From assembly GCF_010537335.1 (NCBI RefSeq), contig NZ_AP019711.1:2356001-2420000 (forward strand): a stretch of 64,000 nucleotides of DNA, written 5' to 3'. This stretch comes from Amedibacterium intestinale (GTDB taxonomy: Bacteria; Bacillota_I; Bacilli_A; Erysipelotrichales; Erysipelotrichaceae). Made by a program: the position numbers and the translations under genes. Every line of letters begins with the position of its first letter. Within the stretch, counting starts at the first letter, position 1. A model generated the notes under the pieces. That model was not told where the DNA came from. It worked only from the letters and a program-made list of their open reading frames with translations, and searched no databases. Below are positions 34,339-42,701 of the stretch, in pieces.

Positions 34339-36519
34339 ATGGGAAAAACAACAGGACGTGTTACATTGCCTAGTGAATCCAACTTTTTAAAGGAAACACA
34401 GGAGTTATTAGACAGATGGGGAGCCGATGCCATTCGTGATAGTGATGGTACAAAATTAGATGATGATATCAAATCCTTAGATGCGAAAATTTATACAACA
34501 TATTTCGTGGCTAGAGGGCACAATGAATTTGCGCAAAAGCATATGGATGAATGTCAGCAGATTTATCTGATGAGTGCCTATACACTATGTACAGGAAGTG
34601 AAGTAGAGATTGCGTTTAACGAAGAATACTTTGATCAGCAGGTAACTCCAGATTATGATCATGACCCAAAAGAGTGGTGGGAAGTGATTGATCGAACAAC
34701 AGGAGAAATTGTTGATCCTAAAAACTGGGAAGTTGACAGCAAGAAAAATGTCGTAGTCGTACATGATGCAAAAGCTTTCCATGAATATACGGTATCTTTC
34801 TTAGCTTATATTTTATGGGATCCAACACAGATGTATAATCATATTACAAATGATTGGAAAGATAAACCACATGAAATTCCATTTGATGTGAGAAAACCAA
34901 ACTCTCGTCAATTTGTTGTCGATTATTTAAAAGAATGGTTAGAAAAAGAAGAAAACAAACGTTGTGATGTAGTTCGTTTTACGACTTTCTTCTATCACTT
35001 TACATTGATTTTCAATAAACTGGCAAAAGAAAAATTTGTAGACTGGTGTGGATATGGAGCAAGTGTTTCAACAGAAGCGATTCTTGCATTTGAAAAGGAA
35101 TATGGATATCGTTTACGTCCAGAAGTATTTGTAGATAATGGGTATTATAATTCTACTTTCTGTGTTCCTTCAAAAGAATATAAAGAATATATTGATTTCC
35201 AGCAGCGCTTTGTCAGTGAAACTGCAAAAGAGTTAGTGGATCTGGTTCATGAAGCTGGAAAAGAAGCGATGATGTTTTTAGGGGATAACTGGATTGGTAC
35301 AGAACCTTATGGAAAATACTTTGAAAACATTGGCTTAGATGCAGTTGTAGGAAGTGTTGGTGGAGGAGCTACGCTTCGTTTGATTTCCGATATTCCAGGT
35401 GTGAAATATCATGAAGGACGTTTCCTTCCATATTTCTTCCCTGATACATTCTATGAAGGAAATGATCCAACCATTGAAGCAATTGATAACTGGTTAAGCG
35501 CAAGACGTGCTATCATGCGTAAACCAATTGATCGAATTGGTTATGGAGGATATCCAAGTCTAGCTTATAAATTCCCTAAATTTGTGGATTACATTGAAAA
35601 AGTTTGTGATGAATTCCGTGATATTTATGATCGTGTTCATGAGGCAAAACCATATTGCGGATTAAAAGTAGCTATCTTAAACAGCTGGGGAAAATTAAGA
35701 AGCTGGCATGCTTATATGGTAGCCCATGGATTGTATTGTAAACAGATTTATTCTTATAATGGAATGCTGGAATCTTTATCCGGTGCAAGTGTAGATGTTT
35801 CCTTTATCAGTTTTGATGATGTTTTAGAAAATGGTATACCAAGTGATATTGATGTTATTATCAATGCAGGGGATGCAATGACCGCATTCTCTGGTGGAGA
35901 AGTTTGGAAGAATGAAAAACTTGTTTCCATGTTACGTGAATGGGTGTACAATGGAGGAGGTTTTGTTGGTATCGGTGAGCCAACGGCATATGAAAATGGT
36001 GGACACTTCTTCCAGCTGGCAGATGTTCTTGGGGTAGATAAAGAATTAGGATTTACACTTCATACAGATAAATATTTTACAACACCTGTAGAAAAACATT
36101 TTATTACAGATGATGTTGTGGAAGATTTTGACTATGGAGAAGGTATGAAAAATATCTATGCTTTATATGAAGATACACAGATCATTGATTATGGCAATGG
36201 AGAAGTGCATATGGCATCACATGACTATGGAAAAGGTCGTGGGGTTTATATTGCAGGACTTCCATATAGTACACAAAATACAAGAATCTTGCTTCGTGCA
36301 TTATATCATGCCGCAAATAAAGAAGAAGATTTCAAAAAATGGTATGCAGATAATTTATACTGTGAAGTACACGCTTATCCAGAAAATAACATGTATGCAA
36401 TCTTAAACAATACCAATGAACCACAGGTTACTCGTATTTTTGACGGGGATGGAAACAGTGTCGAGGCAAAACTGGAACCTGGTGAAATCAGATGGATGGT
36501 GATAGAGAATGGAAAGTAA
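34339..36519 (+). CDS. GH112 beta-1,3-galactosyl-N-acetylhexosamine phosphorylase (copy 2)
   Basis: Paralogue of the gene at 27130-29274, 726 residues, with the same opening (GRVTLPSESN, RWGADAIRDSDGTK) and the predicted general acid D316 in FLGDNWIGTEPY. The two copies align along their whole length but differ in many positions, including around the active site (GDNWIGTEPYG against GDHWIGTEPFG, SVGGGATL against SVGSGATL), so they may prefer different acceptors such as GlcNAc, GalNAc or rhamnose. It is in the ABC transporter operon, while copy 1 has its own promoter. AGGAG precedes the ATG. Its 3' end overlaps the start of a tiny membrane-protein gene by 11 nt. Confidence 0.9.
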   Translation: MGKTTGRVTLPSESNFLKETQELLDRWGADAIRDSDGTKLDDDIKSLDAKIYTTYFVARGHNEFAQKHMDECQQIYLMSAYTLCTGSEVEIAFNEEYFDQQVTPDYDHDPKEWWEVIDRTTGEIVDPKNWEVDSKKNVVVVHDAKAFHEYTVSFLAYILWDPTQMYNHITNDWKDKPHEIPFDVRKPNSRQFVVDYLKEWLEKEENKRCDVVRFTTFFYHFTLIFNKLAKEKFVDWCGYGASVSTEAILAFEKEYGYRLRPEVFVDNGYYNSTFCVPSKEYKEYIDFQQRFVSETAKELVDLVHEAGKEAMMFLGDNWIGTEPYGKYFENIGLDAVVGSVGGGATLRLISDIPGVKYHEGRFLPYFFPDTFYEGNDPTIEAIDNWLSARRAIMRKPIDRIGYGGYPSLAYKFPKFVDYIEKVCDEFRDIYDRVHEAKPYCGLKVAILNSWGKLRSWHAYMVAHGLYCKQIYSYNGMLESLSGASVDVSFISFDDVLENGIPSDIDVIINAGDAMTAFSGGEVWKNEKLVSMLREWVYNGGGFVGIGEPTAYENGGHFFQLADVLGVDKELGFTLHTDKYFTTPVEKHFITDDVVEDFDYGEGMKNIYALYEDTQIIDYGNGEVHMASHDYGKGRGVYIAGLPYSTQNTRILLRALYHAANKEEDFKKWYADNLYCEVHAYPENNMYAILNNTNEPQVTRIFDGDGNSVEAKLEPGEIRWMVIENGK

Positions 36520-36679
36520 TGTAATTAAGAATATCATAATGGCAATCCTGTTCTTTGTGTTTTTAGGAATGATCATTGTTGCGCAAAGAACCGTTAGTTT
36601 AACAAATCTTGGAATTGAAATTGTTGGACTTGCGGGATTGCTGACGCTGTTGTATATCTACAACAGAAAATACAAATAA
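36509..36679 (+). CDS. 56-residue membrane protein in the GH112/ABC operon
   Basis: A short gene overlapping the end of GH112 copy 2 by 11 nt and ending 15 nt before the ATPase gene. It starts MESNVIKNIIMAILFFVFLG; two hydrophobic helices (about residues 6-26 and 33-50) flank a polar turn, and the C-terminus YIYNRKYK is basic. It resembles small uncharacterised Firmicutes membrane proteins (possibly the DUF6903 group; this is from memory and unverified). No strong ribosome site is seen, only GATGG, so translation may be coupled to the phosphorylase. It could be a transporter accessory subunit, by position only. Confidence 0.6.
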   Translation: MESNVIKNIIMAILFFVFLGMIIVAQRTVSLTNLGIEIVGLAGLLTLLYIYNRKYK

Positions 36680-36694
36680 CAGGAGGGCTTTAAA

Positions 36695-37786
36695 ATGGCA
36701 GAATTATCACTAAAACATATAGATAAAATTTATGACAATAATGTACAGGCAGTTTTTGATTTCAATCTGGAAATCAAAGATAAAGAATTTATTGTATTTG
36801 TTGGTCCATCTGGATGTGGAAAATCAACAACACTTCGTATGATTGCGGGATTGGAAGATATCAGTGCTGGGGAATTTTACATTGATGGAAAGCTAATGAA
36901 TGATGTAGAACCTAAAGATCGTGATATCGCAATGGTATTCCAGTCTTATGCATTGTATCCTCATATGAGTGTATATGATAATATGGCATTTGGATTACAG
37001 CTGAAAAAAGTACCAAAAGATGAAATTGATAAACGTGTTCATGAAGCTGCACGCATTTTGGAAATTGAAGATTATTTAGATCGTAAACCAAAAGCATTGT
37101 CTGGTGGACAAAGACAGCGTGTTGCTTTAGGTCGTGCAATCGTTCGTAATGCGAAAGTATTCTTAATGGATGAACCTTTAAGTAACCTGGATGCAAAACT
37201 TCGTGTACAAATGCGTAGTGAAATTATTAAATTGCATGAAAGAATTGGAGCCACTTCTATTTATGTAACGCATGATCAAACAGAAGCAATGACAATGGCA
37301 GATCGTATCGTTGTTATGAAGGGTGGATATATTCAGCAGATTGGTACACCAAGAGAAATCTACAACAATCCAGCCAATATGTTTGTTGCAGGATTCTTGG
37401 GAGCACCAGCTACAAACTTCTTAAATGGTAAAATTGATCGTGGATGCTTTGTCATTAATGATCAGTGGATTGAACTTCCTGAAATGTTCCATGATGCATT
37501 AAAAGAATATGAAGGAAAAAATATTGTAATGGGTATTCGTCCAGAAGATTTACATGGAAAAGGGATCGTAGCCGATACCTACCCAACTGCACACTTTAAA
37601 TATGAAGTAGAAGTAGTAGAATTGTTAGGACATGAATTTATCCTGCATGGTAAATTTGGTACACAGGATATTAAGGCAAAAGTTCCTGCACGTGTAGAAG
37701 CAAAAGCACATGAAACATTAGAACTTGCCATGGATTTAAGTAAAGTACACTTCTTTGATCCAGAAAGTGAAAATAAAATCGTTTAA
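36695..37786 (+). CDS. Sugar ABC transporter ATPase (MsmX/UgpC type)
   Basis: ATPase of the CUT1 family that energises the MalFG-like permeases. Walker A GPSGCGKST (residues 38-46), signature LSGGQRQRVALGRA, Walker B VFLMDEPLSNLD, the switch His in YVTHDQTEAMTMADR, and two TOBE-type C-terminal modules (GIRPEDL and KAKVPARVEAKAHE) are visible in 363 residues. MsmX-type ATPases often serve several sugar importers, so this one may be shared. GGAGGG precedes the ATG. It ends the operon at a strong terminator. Confidence 0.92.
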   Translation: MAELSLKHIDKIYDNNVQAVFDFNLEIKDKEFIVFVGPSGCGKSTTLRMIAGLEDISAGEFYIDGKLMNDVEPKDRDIAMVFQSYALYPHMSVYDNMAFGLQLKKVPKDEIDKRVHEAARILEIEDYLDRKPKALSGGQRQRVALGRAIVRNAKVFLMDEPLSNLDAKLRVQMRSEIIKLHERIGATSIYVTHDQTEAMTMADRIVVMKGGYIQQIGTPREIYNNPANMFVAGFLGAPATNFLNGKIDRGCFVINDQWIELPEMFHDALKEYEGKNIVMGIRPEDLHGKGIVADTYPTAHFKYEVEVVELLGHEFILHGKFGTQDIKAKVPARVEAKAHETLELAMDLSKVHFFDPESENKIV

Positions 37787-37797
37787 TCAAAAGAAAG

Positions 37798-37822
37798 CCA
37801 ATGCGATCGCATTGGTTTTTTT
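37798..37822 (+). terminator. Terminator of the sugar ABC operon
   Basis: Perfect palindrome CCAATGCGATCGCATTGG (37798-37815) followed by TTTTTTT. Confidence 0.85.
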
Positions 37823-37831
37823 GGTATCATT

Positions 37832-37874
37832 TTTACATGTTTTTAACAAAACTTTTTTGATTTTTCTGTATAGT
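37832..37874 (+). promoter_or_regulatory. Putative PHO-box promoter of the Ppx/GppA gene
   Basis: TTTACA (37832) and TTAACA (37843) are direct repeats with starts exactly 11 bp apart. The -10-like TATAGT begins at 37869, 26 bp after the start of the proximal repeat. No good -35 is present, as expected for an activated promoter. Confidence 0.5.
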
Positions 37875-37906
37875 ATAGCTGTATAGAAAAGAAGGTTGGA
37901 AGATAT

Positions 37907-38809
37907 ATGAATTTTGGTGTTATTGATGTAGGGGCAAATAGTGTTCGTATGAATGTGTATCAATATGAAAATAAAGGGTTTGATATTTTGTTTTCCAAGA
38001 AGAAAACATTAGGTATCGTATCTTATATTAACGATGGAAAAATGTCAGAAAAGGGGATTCAGATATTATGTCGCTGTCTGCATGACTTTCAGTTAACTTT
38101 ATCTCATTTGCATATTGCTTCTTTACATGTCTTTGCGACATTGCCTTTACGAAATATTAAGAATACTACTGTGGTATTACAAAAAATATTTGAACGAACA
38201 GGTATTCGTGTCCATGTGTTGTCGGGAGAAGACGAGGGACGATTAAGTTTTGAAGGTGCATCTATTTATTCAAAACTGCAAAAAGGACTTTTTTTGGATG
38301 TTGGTGGAGGAAGTACAGAAATCGTTTCTTTTCAAGACTGTCAAATGCATAATGTATATAGTATTTCCAGTGGTTCTTTAAGTTTGTTTCGTACATATGT
38401 AAGTGAAATTTTACCAAATGAAAAACAACAAAAAGAAATTATAGAAGCTATGCTTAGGGAATTAAGGGAAAAAGATCCAAACAAAGAATACGCATCAGAA
38501 ACAATGCTGGCAGCTGGAGGAAGTGCACGTGCATGTGCAGCGCTGTTAAAGGATTTGCATATGATTGAAAGTACAAAGGAAGAGATTCCCTGTGAAAAAC
38601 TGCAGGAATTGATTACTTACTTAAACAGGGAAGATGCGATTCGTATCATTTTACGATGTGAACCGGAACGTATTCATACGTTTTTTCCAGGACTTTTAAT
38701 TTTATATAGTACAGCGAACTATTATGGATGTAAAAAGATGCAAATTAGTAAATATGGAGTTCGTGAGGGGTATGTATTGAAGAAAATTCTTCCGAATGCT
38801 CGCTTTTGA
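37907..38809 (+). CDS. Ppx/GppA-family phosphatase
   Basis: ASKHA-fold phosphatase of the exopolyphosphatase/guanosine pentaphosphate phosphatase family. Phosphate-1 motif GVIDVGANSVRMNVY (residues 4-18), phosphate-2 motif LFLDVGGGSTEIVSF and a late AAGGSARACAAL are clear. At 300 residues it is the short, single-module form without the C-terminal HD-like domain. AAGAAGG lies before the ATG. Upstream are PHO-like repeats and downstream is a phosphonate island, so a role in polyphosphate breakdown under phosphate limitation fits, but hydrolysis of pppGpp cannot be excluded. Confidence 0.85.
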   Translation: MNFGVIDVGANSVRMNVYQYENKGFDILFSKKKTLGIVSYINDGKMSEKGIQILCRCLHDFQLTLSHLHIASLHVFATLPLRNIKNTTVVLQKIFERTGIRVHVLSGEDEGRLSFEGASIYSKLQKGLFLDVGGGSTEIVSFQDCQMHNVYSISSGSLSLFRTYVSEILPNEKQQKEIIEAMLRELREKDPNKEYASETMLAAGGSARACAALLKDLHMIESTKEEIPCEKLQELITYLNREDAIRIILRCEPERIHTFFPGLLILYSTANYYGCKKMQISKYGVREGYVLKKILPNARF

Positions 38810-38824
38810 TTATATTACTAACGT

Positions 38825-38853
38825 AAAAAAACCTCGTCGTTGAGGTTTTTTTT
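38825..38853. terminator. Bidirectional terminator between ppx/gppA and the response regulator
   Basis: AAAAAACCTC and GAGGTTTTTTTT with a 7-nt loop, between convergent genes. Confidence 0.8.
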
Positions 38854-38856
38854 AAT

Positions 38857-39546
38857 CTACTTTTTCTTTTCAAGAATATAGCCAATACCACGTCTGGAAC
38901 CAATTGTCGCATTCGCACAGTTGTTTTTTAGTTTTGTGCGAAGATTGTGTGTATGAACATCTACAATACGAGACTGTTTTGGATATTCATCTTTCCATAA
39001 GGATTCCTGAATGTATTCTCTGGATAAAACTCTGTTTCGGTTTTTTAAAAAGAAGTTTAAAAGTTCAAATTCTTTTTTTGTCAGTAAGAGTGGTTTGGAA
39101 TTGATTTTTACAGTTCGAGTTTTTTCATCTATATAAATATTTAGAAATACTTGGGAGTCTTTTGTGCTAACAGGGTCTTGTTGCTTTTCAATGCGTTTCA
39201 TCTGATTTCGAATACGAAGGGTTAGTTCTTTGGGGTGGTAGGGTTTTTCTATATAATCATCTGCACCGGCAGAAAATGCTTCTAGTTTTGCACATTCATC
39301 ACTTACATAGGATAATACAAAAAACAAACAGGTTTCACTTATTTTTTTAAAGGGGAGAAGTGTTTCTTTTTTTTGTAGATTTTGATCAGTTATATCCAAT
39401 ACAAAAGTAGAACTCTGTATGTTGTCTGCATGGGATAGAAATTCAGAAAGAGAACATAGTTCTGGTTCCATTCCTCCTTTTATCAAGTCATAACAAACCC
39501 CTTTTGACTGATGCAGGTCATCAGCAACGATTATGATTTTATTCAT
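38857..39546 (-). CDS. OmpR/PhoB-family response regulator (orphan)
   Basis: Two-domain regulator: receiver (residues 1-118) with acidic pair ADD (9-10), phospho-acceptor D51 in FVLDITD and the lysine of DDYIEKPY, then a winged helix (about 130-228) with TKKEFELLNFF, DVHTHNLRTKLK and RGIGYIL. The start is the ATG at 39546 behind AAGGGG. No histidine kinase gene lies in the window. It is transcribed away from the phn operon, and both divergent promoters carry 11-bp TTAAC repeats, so it may be a PhoP/PhoB-like regulator of the island and of itself (inference). Confidence 0.85.
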   Translation of the reverse strand: MNKIIIVADDLHQSKGVCYDLIKGGMEPELCSLSEFLSHADNIQSSTFVLDITDQNLQKKETLLPFKKISETCLFFVLSYVSDECAKLEAFSAGADDYIEKPYHPKELTLRIRNQMKRIEKQQDPVSTKDSQVFLNIYIDEKTRTVKINSKPLLLTKKEFELLNFFLKNRNRVLSREYIQESLWKDEYPKQSRIVDVHTHNLRTKLKNNCANATIGSRRGIGYILEKKK

Positions 39547-39562
39547 AAACAAAAGCCCCTTT

Positions 39563-39616
39563 CTTATACTCTTATTAAACTATGTATTTAAAAATAGAAA
39601 GTTAATAAATGGTTAA
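39563..39616 (-). promoter_or_regulatory. Putative PHO-box promoter of the response regulator gene
   Basis: On the minus strand TTAACC (39616), TTAACT (39605) and weaker TTTTTA (39594) start 11 bp apart; TATAAG (39568-39563) begins 26 bp after the last repeat start, the same geometry as at phnG and ppx/gppA. Confidence 0.45.
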
Positions 39617-39657
39617 AGATTGGACATATTTCTGATAAAAAATTTCTTGGCATTATT

Positions 39658-39711
39658 TTAACTTTTTATTTACTTTGACTTAACAAATGAAAAGAAACAG
39701 AAAGGTATACT
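39658..39711 (+). promoter_or_regulatory. Putative PHO-box promoter of the phnG operon
   Basis: Three direct repeats TTAACT (39658), TTTACT (39669) and TTAACA (39680) start exactly 11 bp apart. TATACT (39706-39711) begins 26 bp after the last repeat start. There is no good -35, which suits activation by a PhoP/PhoB-type regulator. Confidence 0.6.
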
Positions 39712-39736
39712 GAATCTGTCTCAAAAGGAGGAAGCT

Positions 39737-40159
39737 ATGAAAAGAAAAGAGCGAACAAAAATTCTGGTTCATTGTGAAAAAGAATTTTTACAGGCATGGG
39801 CAGATCGATTTGATAAAGAAGCACCCTATCAGGTATTAGAAAAACCATCCCAGTCTTTGACAATGGTAAAAATGAGAGAAAGTGCGCAGAAATCTTTATT
39901 TTATTTATGTGAAGTGTTGATTAGCGAGGCTCGTGTAGAATGCAATGGGGTTATTGGCATTGGAATGATACAGGGAATAGAGGAAGAAAAAGCATATGCA
40001 TTGGCAGTGATAGATGCCGCATTTCGTGCACAGCTTCCAGGTGTTAAAGAATTAGAAGAAGAATTAAGAAAGAAAGCAAAACAGCAGGAAGAAGAAATGC
40101 GTATTCGAAGAGAAGGAATTGAAAAGACAAAAGTAAACTTCGAGACGATGGATGTATAG
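39737..40159 (+). CDS. phnG: C-P lyase core subunit PhnG
   Basis: Small subunit of the PhnGHIJ core complex that, with PhnI, attaches the phosphonate to the ribose of ATP. The 140-residue protein begins MKRKERTKILVHCEKEFL and has the PhnG-typical GxVxIG-like core (FYLCEVLISEARVECNGVIG) and a helical LPGVKELEEELRKKAKQQEEEM C-terminal region. AGGAGG lies at 39726-39731. It is the first gene of the operon, with PhnH starting 11 nt after its stop. Confidence 0.9.
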   Translation: MKRKERTKILVHCEKEFLQAWADRFDKEAPYQVLEKPSQSLTMVKMRESAQKSLFYLCEVLISEARVECNGVIGIGMIQGIEEEKAYALAVIDAAFRAQLPGVKELEEELRKKAKQQEEEMRIRREGIEKTKVNFETMDV

Positions 40160-40170
40160 GAGGAATACTT

Positions 40171-40752
40171 ATGGAGTTGAATCAGGTACATGATATTCAA
40201 AAGGCATACAGGAAAGTGTTAAATACATTTTCTTATCCTGGGAAAATAGAATCTTTACAAGAAGAAATGAAACATTGTACGTATCAGATGGAATGTGGAA
40301 ATGCAATGCAGATCATGATGTATATGCTGCTGGATGCGGATACTTCTTTTTATATGGAAAGTACATCGATGAAGCTGGCACAGCGTTTTTCTAGATTAAC
40401 TTACAGTGTGCAAAAGGAAATAAAAGATGCATCCTTTGTATTTGTTACACTGGATAGTTTTGATAAGCTGGCAGGTGTTATTTCGAACAGTGCAATGGGT
40501 ACATTGGAAAATCCACAGCATGGGGCAACGATCATTGTAGAATGTGAGAAATTGCGAAAAGATGGGAATTTGTGTTTGAAAGGTCCTGGAATTCAGGGAC
40601 AAACGTATCTTGGGGTTGAGGGAAATGATGCATGGATATCTTCTCGACAGGAAAAAAATGCAGAGTTTCCATTAGGTGTGGATTTGCTTTTTGTGGATAA
40701 GGAAGGAAATTGTGTATCACTTCCAAGAACGACACAGATTGAAAGGAGATAA
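40171..40752 (+). CDS. phnH: C-P lyase core subunit PhnH
   Basis: Structural subunit of the C-P lyase core, PLP-transferase-like fold without PLP activity. The 193-residue protein contains the HDIQKAYRKVLNTFSYPGKI opening, a LMMYMLLDADTSFY-like segment and the GPGIQGQTYLGVEG region typical of PhnH. GGAGG precedes the ATG and phnI begins 3 nt after the stop. It is needed for stability of the PhnGHIJ assembly in E. coli. Confidence 0.92.
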   Translation: MELNQVHDIQKAYRKVLNTFSYPGKIESLQEEMKHCTYQMECGNAMQIMMYMLLDADTSFYMESTSMKLAQRFSRLTYSVQKEIKDASFVFVTLDSFDKLAGVISNSAMGTLENPQHGATIIVECEKLRKDGNLCLKGPGIQGQTYLGVEGNDAWISSRQEKNAEFPLGVDLLFVDKEGNCVSLPRTTQIERR

Positions 40753-40755
40753 TCT

Positions 40756-41853
40756 ATGGCATATGTAGCGGTAAAAGGTGGAAAAGAAGCGATTGAAGAA
40801 AGTATTGAGCGATTAAAATTAGAACGCTTAAAAGGTGGTCATGTTTTAGATGTAGAAGATATCCAAAGTGGAGAACGTCTTTTGGTAGATCAGGTCATGA
40901 GTGAAAGCTTTTTATACTCTCCTCAGCTTGCTTCTCTAGCCATCAAACAAGGGGAAGGCTCTTTAGAAGAAGCGGTATTCTTAATGCGTGCTTATCGTTC
41001 TACTTTGCCTAGAAATTATTATTCACTGACAGTGGAAAGTGATGATATGCGTATTGAAAGAAGGATATCTGCCGCTTTTAAAGATATTCCAGGAGGACAA
41101 ATCTTAGGTTCCTGTTTTGATTATAAGCATCGTCTGCTTGATTTTGATCTTCTTTTAGAAAAAGAAGAAGCGCTGGAAGAAATGCTGGCGCATTTTGAAG
41201 AAGCAGAAAAAAAACAGGGAAGCAGCGACTTGTTTCTTCCCAAAGTAAGTGATTATTTACGAAAAGAAGGTCTACTAGAGAAAGTAGAAAATAACGATAC
41301 TCCTCCAAAAGATGTGACAAAAGAAATTTTGACATTTCCTACTGTGCGAAGTGAACGCTTGCAGATATTAACACGTGGAATGACACAGACACTTATTTCT
41401 CTTGGGTATGCTTCTTTAAGAGGGTATGGAAGTGTACATCCAACCGTAGGAGAGCTTCGTGTAGGAAATCTAGGAATCTATGTGGCAGATCCTATGAATC
41501 CACAGGATGAGGAAGAAAGTTATTATATTGGGGATATTCGTGTAAGTGAAGTGGAAAGTTTAATACCACATACGATTACAAATCAAAATGGAGAATCGCA
41601 GCTGGAATTTCAAGTTGGCTATGGAATTGCATTGGGGCAAAATGAATCCAAGGCAATTGCGATGAGTATTTTGGATCGCTGTTTAGAAAGTGAAGATAAG
41701 AAATATGCGATAAATGATGAAGAGTTTGTTTTGTATCATATTGATTCGGTGGAGGCAACTGGCTTTATTTCTCATTTAAAACTTCCACATTATGTAACCT
41801 TCCAGTCAAAATTAAACAGTATTCGTAAAACGAAAGAGAGGAAAACGCAATGA
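40756..41853 (+). CDS. phnI: C-P lyase nucleosidase subunit PhnI
   Basis: PhnI displaces adenine from ATP with the phosphonate to give ribose-1-phosphonate 5-triphosphate, acting with PhnG, H and L. The 365-residue protein opens MAYVAVKGGKEAIEESIERL, a PhnI signature, and includes MRAYRSTLPRNYY, LQILTRGMTQTLISLGYASLRGYGSVHPTVGELR and a C-terminal HIDSVEATGFISHLKLPHYV stretch. A GGAGAT site overlaps the end of phnH, and its own end overlaps the phnJ start by 4 nt. Confidence 0.95.
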   Translation: MAYVAVKGGKEAIEESIERLKLERLKGGHVLDVEDIQSGERLLVDQVMSESFLYSPQLASLAIKQGEGSLEEAVFLMRAYRSTLPRNYYSLTVESDDMRIERRISAAFKDIPGGQILGSCFDYKHRLLDFDLLLEKEEALEEMLAHFEEAEKKQGSSDLFLPKVSDYLRKEGLLEKVENNDTPPKDVTKEILTFPTVRSERLQILTRGMTQTLISLGYASLRGYGSVHPTVGELRVGNLGIYVADPMNPQDEEESYYIGDIRVSEVESLIPHTITNQNGESQLEFQVGYGIALGQNESKAIAMSILDRCLESEDKKYAINDEEFVLYHIDSVEATGFISHLKLPHYVTFQSKLNSIRKTKERKTQ

Positions 41854-42701
41854 AACAGCACTATCATTATGCCTTTTTTGATGAAGGAAGCAAACGAGAA
41901 ATTCGAAGGGCAACACTAAAGGCAATCTGTATTCCCGGCTATCAAGTTCCTTTTGCGTCTAGAGAACTTCCTATCGCAAGAGGCTGGGGAACGGGAGGCT
42001 TACAGCTGACATTATCCTTATGTGGACATGGAGATCATGTAAAAGTGATTGATCAGGGAAGTGATGAAAGTGTGAATGCGGTTAGTATCAAAAACTTAAT
42101 TAGCGCTACAACCGATGTAAATATCGTAAGGAATACAGAGGAAGCTTCTTTAATTCAATCGCGGCATCGCATTCCTGAAGTTCCTCTTAGAGAGGATCAG
42201 ATTTTAGTACTGCAGGTACCAGAACCGGAACCTTTACGGGAATATGAACCAAGTGAAAGAAAAACAAAACAGTATCATGCGGAAAAAGAATATACAGGAG
42301 CATGGCTGCTGCTGTTTGAACAAATCATGAAATATGGATCGATGACAACAGGGGCAGATCATCCTGTAATGGTAAATGATCGCTATGTCATGGCACCTTC
42401 TCCAATTCCTAAATTTGATAATCCAAAAATGCATCAAAGCAAATCGCTCATTCTTTTAGGGGCCGGACGTGAAAAGAAAATTTATGCAGTTCCTCCTTAT
42501 ACTTCTATTGTATCTTTGGATTTTGAAGACTATCCATTTGAAGCAGAGCAGTTTCATGGAAAAACTTGTGCATTATGTGGTGCAGAACATGTATTTCTTG
42601 ATGAAATCATCCATGAGGAAGATGGCAGTGTCAGCTATCAGTGCAACGATACAAGCTATTGTTTAAAAAGAAGAAATGCACAGAGGGGAGAGTGTAAATA
42701 A
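41850..42701 (+). CDS. phnJ: C-P lyase radical-SAM subunit PhnJ
   Basis: Catalytic radical SAM enzyme that breaks the carbon-phosphorus bond of ribose-1-phosphonate 5-phosphate. The four [4Fe-4S] cysteines C240, C243, C265 and C271 follow the PhnJ spacing CX2CX21CX5C, one residue off the E. coli numbering, and the radical-forming glycine region IPGYQVPF (G30) is intact. The 283-residue length equals the family norm. It overlaps phnI by 4 nt and phnK by 1 nt. Oxygen sensitivity of the cluster suits an anaerobe. Confidence 0.96.
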   Translation: MKQHYHYAFFDEGSKREIRRATLKAICIPGYQVPFASRELPIARGWGTGGLQLTLSLCGHGDHVKVIDQGSDESVNAVSIKNLISATTDVNIVRNTEEASLIQSRHRIPEVPLREDQILVLQVPEPEPLREYEPSERKTKQYHAEKEYTGAWLLLFEQIMKYGSMTTGADHPVMVNDRYVMAPSPIPKFDNPKMHQSKSLILLGAGREKKIYAVPPYTSIVSLDFEDYPFEAEQFHGKTCALCGAEHVFLDEIIHEEDGSVSYQCNDTSYCLKRRNAQRGECK

